Positions 10,403 to 22,700 of a DNA stretch of 49,802 nucleotides are shown here, in pieces (within the stretch, counting starts at the first letter, position 1; each line of letters opens with the position of its first letter). The DNA comes from Chara braunii (lineage: Eukaryota; Streptophyta; Charophyceae; Charales; Characeae). The position numbers and the translations under genes are program-made. The stretch lies in assembly GCA_003427395.1 (NCBI GenBank), contig BFEA01000111.1, positions 2,578,125-2,627,926 of the forward strand. Reading direction: 5' to 3'. Below the pieces are notes generated by a model, which did no database searches, was not told where the DNA came from, and saw only the letters and a list, made by a program, of their open reading frames with translations.

Positions 10403-10522
10403 AGCACACAACAGCCACATTGACACATACCGTACATAGATTGAATGTCGGACTGACATCTGCTCCCCCGATCTGTAGAACCGCTGCCTGGCCAGAGTCG
10501 GGACATCCATCCGCCCCATCCA

Positions 10523-13500
10523 TTGCATGACGGGCCACAGCCAACCGCTCAACTGCCGCAACGCCCGCCCTCCCCGCCGGTTTTTCCCCGTGTCAGGAAG
10601 CCACCCCAGTGGGCTGCGAAATTGGGCCGAGCGGATATAGATATCCGCTCACTCAATGTCAACGGACTAATCCAAGCATCGGTGGACAAGAAGGATGCTA
10701 TTTAGAATATGCTGAAATGCCAGGTCACAGGCAGATGGCCGGATGCGGTGTGTGTCAAAGAAACACACCTGCGAGACACACCGTAGGATGCAGCAAAAGC
10801 TAAATTGATCTGGCCATACACAATTTATGCAGCACCGGCGACACAGAGGGCATCAACGGGTGTGGCAATCTGGCTTCCACTCGCCTCTAGACTTAAGCCC
10901 ATCTCATATGACTATGACCGCCACCATGGAAGATGGGTGTGCCTCAAAGTTGCGTATGAAGAAGAGTTCTACCTAGTCAACATATATGCACCCAACGACC
11001 CGACTGACAGGGTGGACTCTTGGATTACCCTTCTTCAAAACCTCCTGGATGATGCCCCGCTCATTGTTGCTGGTGACTTTAACACAACGCCTGACCCGCT
11101 GATGGACAGGAGATCAACCTCACAACGTGACACACCCTCGGATTCCTCGCAGCCCATCCTTGGCCCGGACATCCTCATGCTCCATCAGTTTTTGATAGAC
11201 AGAGGCCTCGAAGACGTGTACAAGACACTGCACCCGTCTCAAAGAGCCTACACATGCTTTTCAGCTAGAGGCGACCGTGGCCTTGCTAACTCCAGGATCG
11301 ACCTTGTGTTAGTGTCGAAGGACCTGCTGGGGCTGGTCACCACAACTGAGATTGCTATAGCCAGCCCATGCAGGTCGTTCGACCACAGGATGATTACTTT
11401 GGGACTGTCCTTTCACAACCACATCCAAAGAGGGATGGGGTTTTATAAATTTAATTCTCTGTTGCCCCTGCAGCGATTTAAAGACATGGTCAAAGAATTT
11501 TGGCTCTATTGGCAGACTCAAAAACTGCAGTCGGGGGACAGGGTCAACTGGTTCAATAAGGGCATAGCACAACTCAGAGACAGGGCCAAGAAATTTTATG
11601 TTCAGCACGCAAGAGACCGAAGGGCTACCCTTGACAACCTCATGCAACAACTCGAGAGCTGGGATGAGCAACTTATGGAGGATCCGCTGCACCGCCCGAC
11701 CTACGAGAGCATGCAACAAGCGCAAGACTACCTCCAAGCCTATATAGAACAACAGGCTCAGGCTTGGAGAATCCACGCCAGAATTAAAAAGGAACACACC
11801 GACGGCACGATGGCCAGATCAAGAGCAGCAACGGTACGACGGTTGAAGCACCCGCTCAATGACTGTGTCCCAGTGGCCACCAATGCCTACACTATAACAG
11901 ACTATGCCTCCCAGTATTACCGAAATCTGTTCACATCGCAAACTCCACAAAAACACCCGGACGAGGTCGTGCAGGCAAGGGAATCATTGCTGCAGGCCCT
12001 CCAATCACGCCTCACCCCTGCACAAAAAGGGGAACTGGACAACGACCTGTCCTCCCACGAGATCTGGGAGGCCTTGCAAGGAATGGAAGACGAAAAGACT
12101 CGTTTCCTAAAGAATTCTGGGTGGCCTTTTGAGACCTCCTCTCTGATGATCTCATGGACTATGTTACAGCTGTGCAGAGGGAAGGATCATTCGGAGGTAT
12201 GATAGGGCAGGGAGTCACCACACTTCTTTATAAGAAAGGGGACAGGGAGGACATTAGAAATTACAGACCGATTACTCTCCTCCCGGTCCCATACAAGGTG
12301 GTGTCTAAGGCCCTCACCAACAGACTGTTGCCGATGATGAACATGCTGATCTATCCTGATCAATCGGGCTTTATGCCCAATTGAAATATCCAAGATAACA
12401 TTCTCCTCGTCAACGAGACTATTAAATACGCTCGGCAACGCAAAGTCCAAGCGGCGATCTTGTTCATTGATTTCGAAAAGGCGTACGATCACGTTGACTG
12501 GGACTTCTTGGATATGTGTTTGATTAGAATGAACTTCGGCCCAACCTTTAGCCGCTGGATACAGATCCTCCATAGGACTGCGACCACAAACATAATGCTA
12601 AATTGTCACCTGTCACCGCCGATCCGGCTCCAAAGATCGGTCAGACAAGGAGATCCAATAGCGCCGCTGCTTTTTGTTATCGTTATGGAGGCTTTGGCTT
12701 CGCTTATCAGAGCACCCCCCCTCATCAGTAAAATACCGATTCCAGATCTCTCGGAGCATCTTATCCCGGTCACATCACTGTTTGCTGATGACCTCACCGT
12801 GCTTATTAAGGCAGACGCGGCCAATCTACACGCGGTCACTCGAGTTATACACCTCTTCTCGTTGGCCGCGGATATGAAAGTTAACTGGGGGTCGAAAACA
12901 CAAGGCTGGTGGCTCCACCCCCAAGGACAGCCACCCCCCCCCGAACCAAATGTCGCATGGGCGGCCCGGGAAGAGGCCATACGGATCTTGGGAGTGAGAC
13001 TGACGGCGGTGGGCCCCCCGCCGGATCATGGCGACGTGCTGGCCAACATGGCGGTTGATCGGCTGGTTAGATGGGAGGGGCTACATACATCTCTGGTGGG
13101 CCGGGCCCTGACCATTAACAACGCAGTACTAGCGGCCATCTGGTACAAACTAGCAGTATGGCCGTTGAAACCTCAACAATATACAAGGCTGAGAAAAACA
13201 CTCACGGCCTACCTGTGGAAGAACAGTGATTGGGGATACTGGACCCCGAAAGGGAAAGTGAGGCCTTGATTTTCAAAACTCTGGTCAGACTTCTCATTGG
13301 CAACAATATCCCATGGGGTCCCTTAGCCTGTTCTGCAGATAGCTGACCTCGCCCCGCAGACAACTGCAACAGCGCAAGTACACCCGTTTAGATGGCTCAC
13401 TAACTCCCACTGGTCGATACCCGGCCCCCCACAACAACCACAAGCCAACACCCCGGCACAGGCCACCAGGCTGGATATTCCCCTTGATCCGCTGTGGCCG

Positions 13501-15102
13501 AACATGCTTAAGCTATGGAGAAAAAGGGGTCCAAAGTTGAAACGCCCACCGAACCGATGGCACAATGTGTGGAGGCAGCCCTTATTTGGTAACCCCTATA
13601 TCCTTGACGGAGCAGGCATGCCCTTCTCCCTCGCCTCTAACTCGCCATGGCTTACCTGGGCAAAGAAGGGGGTCTTTACTGTCGGGGACCTGTGGGATCC
13701 GATAAGAGAGGACTGGGCGACCACAGATCAGCTGCAGCACAGACTGAAACACGCCAAATCGGTAGAAGCTAATGCCTGTCAGTTAAGGGAGGCCATCCCG
13801 CTGGCCTGGCGCTTGGCCCTCAAAAGGGGACCGTCAGTTCAAAAAAACGACTGGGTGGCCAAATTTGCAGACCAAACCCGACCTCATGTAGTTTACAGAG
13901 TTCACTGAATTATGGACGGCCGCTGTGAGTTGGAGGCCTACCAATCCCAAATTCGGGATGCCAGGTTCTCCCAAATTGTTAGGACTGACGACCTAGACAT
14001 CACTAACGACTGGGGAGCGCTTATGCAAGTAAGGGTGGTGGGTGACAGTGAAAATGGATACCACGTCTACGAAACGTCCACACCGGTGGCGAGGCTGCAG
14101 TTCGAACCGGACGAATGGGAATGGCCCGAACGCAAACCTATGAACTTCTGGGAATATACGGTTAAAGGGGCCTATTGAGCCTCATGCCCGGATCTGCCCC
14201 TTGATCGAATTATAACTCACAGATGGGAAAGGGACTCGCCGCTGGAGGCGCAGCTGACGCACAATCTGTCGTGGGCCGACTATTCAAAGATTGTGCCAAC
14301 AAACTTCAGGTCCCTTCAATGGAAGATTCTGCACCGATGCCTTCCCACCCCCGACTGGTTGGTGTCAAGGACGAACTTGGAACAGAAGGGACTGCAGTCC
14401 CCCATTTGCTCTTACTGTGGCAGGGCAACGCTGCCGGCCAGAGCAACACTGGAACACTGCCTGTTGGCTTGCCCGATGGTTACCCAGATATGGCGATGGT
14501 GGGATGCGGCGTTCCACTTCCTCACAGGCTATCACATTCCTTGGGACTTGGGTCTTCTCCTGCTTGGCAAAAACCAGCAGTTGCTGGCTCGGTGGCCTCC
14601 CTATGCTGCCAACCTCTTCACCTACATGCGCGTCTTCGTGTTGATGCTCACATGGCGAGCTAGGTGCGCCTTCGAAAGAAAGGACCATCAGTTTGGCCTG
14701 CAGCAAGCGCAGCAGGCGGTGGAGGATGAAATCAGAGCCCGAACGCACGAAGCATGGAAAGAAATGAAACGGGCGTGCCGAGAGGAAAAGGAACAGGCTG
14801 CCAAGGAAACAATAATTTTGACTTACCGCCAGCTATGGCAGGATCCGAACATCAGATTCTCGGAACTGATGGACTGCCTGGACATCCGATGGAAACCGTG
14901 GAGGTCCACAGAAGCAACCTGGGAGAGGAGACCACTCAACTCTTTCGAGGTCCCCTACCTCCCCACGAACTTCGTGCTTGTATCAGACGGCTCCCCGGCC
15001 CTCCCAGCGCCTCCCTCCCTTCCCCTGCTCTGGCCCTCCCCATCCTCCCTCCCGGTTCCCTCCCTCATCCCTGATGCCCCCCCCGTTACGGGCCGACCAT
15101 AG
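10523..15102 (+). pseudogene. LINE-1 ORF2: APE endonuclease, reverse transcriptase, zf-RVT
   Basis: Endonuclease: LNVNGL (about 10650), KETHL, YLVNIYAPN, GDFNTTPD (about 11070), SRIDLVL and the SFDH catalytic His motif (about 11380). A linker region follows. Reverse transcriptase: YRPITLL, LIYPDQSGFMPN, FIDFEKAYDHVDW (about 12465), RQGDPIAPLLF and FADDLTVLI (about 12783). A C-terminal zinc-binding region has CSYC...EHCLLAC (about 14410-14470). Breaks: TAG at 10703, 10784 and 13324; TGA at 12130, 12382, 13267, 13906 and 14176; and one frame change near 12100, where the usual PG.DG residues are missing. The catalytic residues remain, so the insertion decayed mainly by point stops. The start is uncertain: no ATG was found upstream of the endonuclease. 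Confidence 0.85.
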
Positions 15103-15676
15103 TCTGGCGAGCTGTTCACAGAAGATGACGACAACATATAGCAGGAGGACTGCGACACGTGGTGGTCAGCATGTTACGACGGAATGGGCCATTCGGCTGA
15201 TGGAATGGTGTGGGCTAAGGAGTCATCACCCCGGGACTGGGAGTGGTTCACTGGGCACCGCAAACGACAACGCCAGAGACCTGACAGGGGTCTATGCACT
15301 GCTGTGCCGTGCTACAGCCCGGGCGAGTTGCAGACTGCAAACGGCGGCCTCTGGTCTTGATACATTTAGGCTCTGTACCAAAACCTCGGTTTTAGCTAAC
15401 CACAAGGTTTGTTTTCTATGTTGGTTATGGTGATGCTGGTCTGACTGCGTATGCGGTACATCATTGATGCTTTCCTTTCCAACATAACAACTCTGAATTC
15501 TGGCTCCCTGTTCTGAAATGTTAAGGGACGCTGGACCCGGTTTCCAGCAGGTGCAGCTCCCAACCAATGGAACGGAGCCGTTCGCAAACAACGGGCGTAG
15601 AGGGGGTGTCTGCTCTTACCAGCACCCCCCCTACGCTTGAACGCGATGTTTTCTTTTTTAAAAAAAAAAAAAAAAA
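15103..15676 (+). other. LINE-1 3' untranslated region and poly-A tail
   Basis: The Pro/Ser-rich end of ORF2 stops at 15102. No further coding frame is convincing. The segment ends in TTTTCTTTTTTA followed by about 17 A (to 15676). GATATAACAAGC of the duplicated unit follows directly. Confidence 0.65.
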
Positions 15677-16984
15677 GATATAACAAGCACTGGCTCCCAG
15701 TGCAACCTCATGAAAAGCTATGAAACACAGACCCGAAGGCATTGAAACACAACTGGTTGCTACCAAGGCAGCCCCTCGTGCGTGCTACTAAAACTAACTA
15801 CCGAGCAGGGGTACATAAAGTCTTCTTTTTGTTTTTTTTATTGACGATCGTCATAGTTCACTCCACAGCGCTAAACTCGTGAAAACGAGTCATCAAACAC
15901 ACAGGTGGTGATTTAAATTCATGGTTACCCGTCCTTCCCGGGTTTTGCATGATTGAGTCTCTTTTAGTTTGAAATCAACCTTACTCGGTGAACACGGTAA
16001 ACACGTCTGACTTAAAATATGTTCCTACGCGTTATTGGGCCAAAGCCCAATGAACCTTCAACCATTAGTAGTGAAAGACATTTTCACGCTGCAGACCCCG
16101 AATTCGGGTTTCAGGCGCAAAAGCCCCTATTCAAAGAGGCCGAGTCCGCCGGATTCAGAAAGGTTAAGTCGGATACCCCAGAGGTCAAGCCCAACCAGTA
16201 CCCAGTCAAAACTCACATCCCAGTGGCAAAAGTAACGTCCCACAGTCAAAGGTCACATCCCACAGGCGGCAAGGGCCAAAGACTCAATCATGCAATCAGA
16301 CTTGTCTTCTCCGATACTCAGCATGCATGCAAACAGATGACGATCAAGCTGGTGACTTGCGCCCACACAAAGCTCAGAGATAACGAAGCCAAGCACACGG
16401 TTCAGATTCAAACTTGTCTCGATAGGTTATGGCCGATCACTGTACTCTCAGCAACTTGTTTGCACACACAACTGTCTAATTATAAAATTGTTTTAATATG
16501 TTTGACATCTCAAATGCTCTCGTTGTCTGTAATAGGACAAAGACCGCTTTGATTCTGAATCTATTCACCCGGGTGGAATTGGGGCTGTTGTGGGGAAAAT
16601 CTAAAACACACCCTGGATCTCCCAGGATGCCCCGCGCACACACACACTTCATACATATACACACACAAACTAACATGCTAACTGGCAGCTATGGCTGCCG
16701 TCTACTACCTCCTACTGACACCAAGCGGCTATGGGCACGTCGTCCTCCTCCTAGCCCACTTCCTCTTCGGGCACCTGCAGACCTTTGTACACAAGGCGCT
16801 CCGACAGCGCTTCCGGAGGGCTCACAGGCAGAATGAATGAATGACTGAACGCTGCCTCTTTATTTATACTTTGGATTGTCGCTGGTCTGCCCCTTTCCAC
16901 CGGCCTGGGGTACACACAGTCTCGCATGGTACTTGCTGACTAGACAAAGTGTGACTGGGACTGGGTACCGCTGACTAGGCCAGG

Positions 16985-17065
16985 TAGGCCTAGGACTGCC
17001 CTTTAGTGACTGTGCTAGGACTGCCCTTCGCTGACTGTGCTAGGACTGCCCTTCGCTGACTCGGA
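16985..17065. repeat. 25-bp tandem repeat, about three units
   Basis: Units of the form GACTGTGCTAGGACTGCCCTTCGCT follow one another; the first is diverged (CCTAGGACTGCCCTTTAGT). The same array is present in copy B at about 28262-28345. Confidence 0.7.
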
Positions 17066-17575
17066 CGCGGACTTACCTCTAAGACCTACGAAGAGCCACT
17101 TCCGGAAGTTGTGGAAGTCTGTGGACTTTACCCTTCGAGACTGTATTAGTTATGGCCTCTACCACTGATAAGACTCCAACCACACTGACCTACGGTTCAA
17201 CACCCGACGGCCACCCTACATACAACATCTAAACATACGACTTTCAGACAGCAGGTTGTGGGTTTAAACACACACGGGCTCACGGGTACTGTACACGGGT
17301 GAAGGGAAGGTCTAGGGATCGAGGCCTGGGTAATGCGTCGGCTACTGTAAAGGTGAAAACCGTGTCAGCGTTATCGGGCCAAAGCCTAATAACCCCTCAA
17401 CCATTAGTAGTGAAAGGCATTTTCACGATGCAGACCCCGCATTCGGGTTTCGGAGGCAAAAGTCCCCTAGTAAAACAGGCCGAGCCGGCCGGATTCAGAA
17501 AGGTCAAGTCGGGTACCCCAGAGGTCAAGCCCAACCGGTACCCAGTCAAAAGTCACACCCCAAAGGCAAAAGCCA

Positions 17576-17925
17576 CGTCCCACAGTCAAAGGTCACATCC
17601 CTTAGGCGGCAAGGGTCACGACCCACAGTCAAAGATCACATCCCACAGGCGGCAAGTCAAGCCCAACCGGTACCCAGTCAAAAGTCACACCCCAGAGGCA
17701 AAAGTCTCATCCCACAGTCAAAGGTCACATCCCACAGGCGGCAAGGGTCACGACCCACAGTCAAAGATCACATCCCACAGCCGGCAAGGGTCACGAGTCA
17801 CGACCNAGATCACATCCCACAGCCGGCAAGGGTCACGAGTCACGACCCACAGTCAAAGGTCACATCCCACAGGCGGCAAGGGTCACGACCCACAGTCAAA
17901 GGTCACGTCCCACAGACCAAAAAGC
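17576..17925. repeat. ~43-bp minisatellite with one ambiguous base
   Basis: Units contain CACAGTCAAAGGTCACATCC and then CACAGGCGGCAAGGGTCACGA. About seven full or partial units are visible, with variants (CAGCCGGC; GAGTCACGACC). Copy B has only about two to three units at 28857-28960. The N at 17806 lies between two nearly identical ~40-base blocks, so the array length in the assembly may be wrong. Confidence 0.75.
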
Positions 17926-18156
17926 AGCAGCACACTAAGGAAAACTCAGGGAGGTACTGGGCCTCGACATTCCAGAAGCAAACAGGCCGCCGGCAGCCGG
18001 TACCGGGTCCAAGTCAAGCCAAGAGAAGCAGAGGCTGGGACGAGTCAAGGCCCAGTCCAAATCAATATAGGGACTGGCCAGCCACATTTCGGACAGATGG
18101 CTCATTCACAAGAAGTGTGGAAAAGCTGCCGAGCGCTGGAAGTTGGCATGTGCTAG

Positions 18157-18196
18157 AGCCCTGGGTGGGCAGGGCTGAGCTGTGGAAGGAGGGCGG

Positions 18197-18280
<84 letters not shown>

Positions 18281-18488
18281 AGAGGGACAGAGAGAGAGGG
18301 AGCCACCTACCTGGATGAGGATGCTGGATATGGGTTGCTGAACTCTGCGCCGATGAGCGCTCGTGGCTGGAACTCTGAAACTGTTTAATATGATAATTCG
18401 TTGGAATTTCTAACCTGCGCTAATTTGGACTTTGCATCCCTGGTCTCCAGTATGGAATTCGTATGATATCTAAATGTGTATGTGCTTG
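18157..18488 (+). repeat. GA microsatellite and LTR-like 3' part shared with 29750-30230
   Basis: A pure GA dinucleotide run spans about 18199-18277. The following sequence (ACCTGGATGAGGATGCTGGA...TTTAATATGATAATTCGTTG) is a diverged match to 30037-30230, which forms the right part of the LTR-like repeat at 29207-30247. This side breaks off at the rpoB-like fragment, so it is a truncated copy. Confidence 0.6.
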
Positions 18489-18738
<250 letters not shown>

Positions 18739-19715
18739 CCCTTGGGAAACCGCTACTTTTAATGTTCCATTTTTTATTACTATTATTATTTTTTAATTGT
18801 AAAACAGAACCTTATGGTTCTGGCTCCTTTTCCATTCTGAGGAGCATCAGTCCAGTTCCTATTCCCCCGGAAAGTCCAAGATAGTACAATGGTTACTCAC
18901 TCACGTTCCTCCCCCTTATGGCATGAAGGCCCAGAAGACAGCATTGATTACTTCCTTGAAGAAGGATGTACCAATCTTCAACCCTGCTTAAGTTAGCCTA
19001 TTCTAGGCTGCTTTTTCTTTAGAAGCTAAGCATGTTAGCTACTTGACTTTTCTGGAACTATCCGGTCTCTTTTCTGTCTGTTCCTCACTGCCAGTTGAGC
19101 CTATGGCGTGTCTCTGTTTTTCCGGGACAGAGGGTGTGACGGACCCCTTTGCTCTAATTCGGTTTTCCTGTGGGCCAATTTTCGTTGAAAGTGACGGCTG
19201 AGGCGAAAACCCTAAACCCTAGATTACTGGTGTTGCGTTGACCAAGTTGGAGTAACGTCTGGAAGTAGCGTCAGAATGCAACCTTGAAAGTAGTGTTTGA
19301 AACTAAAATCCTAAACCTTAGAGATCTGGGAGGCAGGTTACCAGTTGACCGAGCTATTATCGGGAGCTTGGACCGTGTATCTTGATGGGGGGTGGTGTGT
19401 GTTAGGATTTAGTGTGGTGTGGAAGACGTGAGTGTGTTGGGTTCGTGGTGTGGGCGTGAGACCTGAAGGATGGGAAGGTATATAAATTGGTGAGGGTGAG
19501 TTCGGGTGATGTTTGATGATGAGCGGTGGTTGGGGGGGAGGGGTGCGGTGGTAGGTGATTAGGCCGGGGTGATAGAAGAAGTTCATAGAGCAGTAACTGT
19601 TCCATTTAGTGTGATGGGGGATAGGTTTGTTACTGTGGATTGTGTCGGAGTGGTAGGATTTTGGGTATTTGATGTGGGCATAACTAACCAGTCTTGTAAG
19701 CGCAGGCTTTCTCTT
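18739..19715 (-). other. Probable 3' region of LINE-2
   Basis: No independent gene seen. On the - strand a Pro/Thr/Ser-rich frame (19605-19338) could be the C-terminal tail of ORF2, since LINE-1 ORF2 also ends in a Pro-rich tail. The rest is probably 3' UTR with A-rich sequence near 18770-18800. The TTAATGTTC.A.TTTT word at about 18758 partly repeats that at 18658. Confidence 0.4.
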
Positions 19716-22700
19716 TCAATTGCTCCTAGTTTCCCATGGCCGAGATTCAGGGAAATGTAATGATCTCTTGTTTCTTATCTCGGGCATTTTGTAGGGATTG
19801 GAGTTTTGTGTATATTCTGTTCCATTGTGCTTGGATTTCAGTCTCGACCGTCTTTTGACTGGGTTTTCAGGGTTATTACTAGAATCCTCAAAAGTTGCTA
19901 TGCATCTCCTTTTCCAGATAGCCCACAGGGTCGATTTTGTGATGAGTGAGAAGAAGATAAGCTCAAAACCTTTGAGGGCTGGGTCTTGTTCTACTTCTAG
20001 GAAAAGGGTGCCTGGGTTGATCGCGATGGTTTTATTGGAGTGTTTGTTCGAGGTTAATTCTATATCGTGCCAGAGTTGCTTTGTCTTTGGGCAATCTATG
20101 AAGCAATGGTCGAGTGATTCTTCGAGTTGGGTGTTGCACACCCTGGACCAGGATGTTGCTCAGTGTAATTATCTTTCTTTCTTCTTTGCGATAGCCAAAG
20201 ATTGGCGGGTGCTGCACAAAATGTTATGAGCCATAGTAGACTAGCTAATTTGGGTGGTCTTGTGCAAAATATAGAGGTCCATGATGGGTTGATGTTGACC
20301 GTTGTGATGGTATTTTCCTCCTTTTCCCATCTTTTTTGTATGATTGTGTGTATGGAGGGGTTGTTGTGGAGCTTGTAGCCTAATTTGGGTGTGTAGTCAG
20401 TGAGTGCATAGCAGCGCTCTCTTGTGGAATGCGGGCTGGGTCTAGTCCAGGACAATTCAACTGGATCAATTTCTAGGTGTTTTACTTCTGCTTCTGGTCG
20501 GTAGACTCTGTTTCTGTCTCCTTCTATGACCCGGATTCTTTTGAGGTTGGCTGATATGAAAGCCCCCTCCGCCCTTGGTTCTTTGCTGATGAAACTAGTT
20601 GGGTTTCCTAGTTCCTGTTGGGGATGGATGGAACAAAGTATCCAGTTCTTATTCTTTAGGTTGCTGTTTGTGACTCAGTATTTCTGTGGGTTGTGTTCCA
20701 TGCCCAATCTCCCCACACCCACTTTTGATTAGTCTTCAATAACTGGCGCCATTCTATAGGTATGCTTTCGATGATATGAGTGATGTTGACCTGCAAGTTG
20801 TGGCAATCTTTTAGTAAGCTCCTCAGATCCTTTGTCGTCTTCCAGTTGTTTGTTGGTTCATTCCAGAGATGTTGCACTTGCCATACGCCTTTCTCTACCC
20901 AATATATGCTTTTGATTAGTCTTCAATAACTGACGCCATTCTATAGGTATGCTTTCGATGATGTGAGTGATGTTGACCTGCAAGTTGTGGCAATCTTTTA
21001 GTAAGTTCCTCAGATCCTTTGTCGTCCCCATTTGATGTCTGTTTTTGTGAGAGAGAAACTGAGGCGATTTGTCTTTGATCCATGGATTGTCGAAAAGGGG
21101 CTGTCTGAGAACTTCATCTCTTTTCTTTGGGCCGATTTTTTAATGTGGGAAGATCTTTCTCCATATACGGATGAGTTGTTCCCTAATGATTTTGTGTTTC
21201 CTTTCTCTGTTTTCTCGTCTGTGTTGGGGGTGGGGGTTATTGTTGTTCTTTTCTCTTGGCAAAGGCCATGACTTGTTATAGATCCAAAAGAGGTCTGACA
21301 TGTTAAGGAGAGATTTATAAGGTGCCATGTCCTTAATGTGACTTAAGGGCCAGTGGTGCCCATTGTAGGTTATTTTGCAAGGTGAGTCTGATTATCCATT
21401 TAGTCTGGAGGGCCTCAATCTGTCGAGTCGGGTCTATAATTCCTAGCCCTCCTCTGTCTTTGGATTGAGTGCGATTTGCCATGCGACTTTGTGAATGAAA
21501 TGTTGTTTATCCGGGTTGCTTGTCCAAATGTAGGCAGCTGCCCTGTGGCGGATTTGTTTTTGGAAGTCCAAGGTGGGGAACCACATCGATGTGGAGTACC
21601 ACATCATTGATAAGATTGAGTTATTCATGGCTAAGGCTCTTCCGAGAAGTGAGGTATGGACTCCTTGCCAATTGTGCATTTTGTTGATCTGTGACGACAT
21701 TAGGGATGTGGCCGACGAGGGGTGGCACCCTTTTGTGCAGAGGTTTATGCCTAGGAAGAGGATTGGTGTGGTTGGGTCTGTCCATTGTAACCCTTCCGGG
21801 GATAATTCTATGGGAGGGGGTGAGTCTGCAAGCCACCAACCGACAGTCTTTGTCCAATTCACTTTCATTTCTGACGATTATTGAAAGGCTTGCATAGCTC
21901 TTGTGAGGGCTTGGAATGAACAATTTGATGCTCTTATAAGGACCGTGAGGTCATCTGCGAAAAGTAGGGTAGACGGAAGGTGGAGAGCGTGGCCTCTATC
22001 GTCCTTGATACTATCTAATCTTTCTATGGATTTGTCCGTTCTGAGCAAGGCCGTGATTGCTTCCATAACGAAGAGGAAAATGGGGGTTGCCAGTGGGTCT
22101 CCCTGTCTTAGGCTTTCATAAGGAAGACGAAAGTTCGGGCCTACATCTTTGCCTGGTGCTTTGTTGGGTTTTAGGTTCTTGAGGGCTACGTGGAGTTCTT
22201 CGAGTGGGATTGGTTCCTCCAGTTTGTTGGTAGCTTTGGGCGATAATCTATGATCCAAGTGAGTCAGGAATTTCGCTCTGGCTCTTTTCACTTCATTGTT
22301 GTCTTTTGTAGTCGTTTTGCTAGTGTAGCGTTCTTTGTAGAATTTGGTAGCTATGTTGATCAATTGCGTGGTTTTTGTAGTGGGGTCATCATATTCATCT
22401 AGGAGGCTTTCTATCTTGGAGTTTCTGGAATTGGATTTAATTTTCTGAAAGAAGAATTTGGACATTTTCTCGTTTAACTCCCAGTCCCTCACTCTTGCTC
22501 TTAATTGAAGGCCCCTAAGTTTTAGTTTTGTCCATTCTATTAATTTTTCTTTAGATTTTGAGTAGAGTTCGGAGAAGAAAGCCGATTTGGGGTTTTGTTG
22601 TAAGTTGAGTTTTGCTATGTCTATTGCGTCCTTTAGTGTTTCCTCTCTTTCCTTCCTCTTTGGTGCTAGTTTTTTTTTTATGTTTGGGCTACCTTTGAAC

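Larger units (their letters stand above)
8146..15676 (+). mobile_element. LINE-1 of this window: near full-length non-LTR retrotransposon
   Basis: Both limits come from comparison with duplicated copy B. There ...GCGGAGCTTGA runs directly into TATAACAAGC (27080/27081). Here the same two sequences are separated by about 7.5 kb that ends in a poly-A tail (about 15659-15676). Only GA is duplicated at the junctions. Inside are ORF1 (8230-10402, Gln-rich N-terminus) and ORF2 (10523-15102: APE endonuclease, reverse transcriptase, zf-RVT). Both frames carry stops and frameshifts, so the copy is dead, although the catalytic motifs are still readable. Target-primed reverse transcription is the known mechanism of the class. 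Confidence 0.85.
15677..18156. repeat. Duplicated unit copy A, part 2
   Basis: Matches 27081-29206 (copy B), starting TATAACAAGCACTGGC and ending GTTGGCATGTGCTAG. Inside are two related subrepeats. Each starts near a GTTATCGGGCCAAAGCC word, runs through AGTGAAAG.CATTTTCACG and ATTCGGGTTTC, and reaches the GTCAAAGGTCACATCCCACA minisatellite (about 16025-16280 and 17370-17600). Between them is a segment with CA repeats (about 16640-16670), a GAATGAATGACTGA word and a 25-bp tandem repeat. Frames here encode only repeat peptides. Confidence 0.75.

Noticed and set aside
17299-18156. 285-codon frame with KSHTPEAKVTSHSQRSHP-type peptides
   Set aside because: The frame follows a 43-bp minisatellite and contains an N. 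The equivalent frame in copy B is shorter and ends differently, so there is no sign of protein conservation.
18106-18388. RE/LS-rich frames around 18200
   Set aside because: They are pure products of the GA microsatellite.
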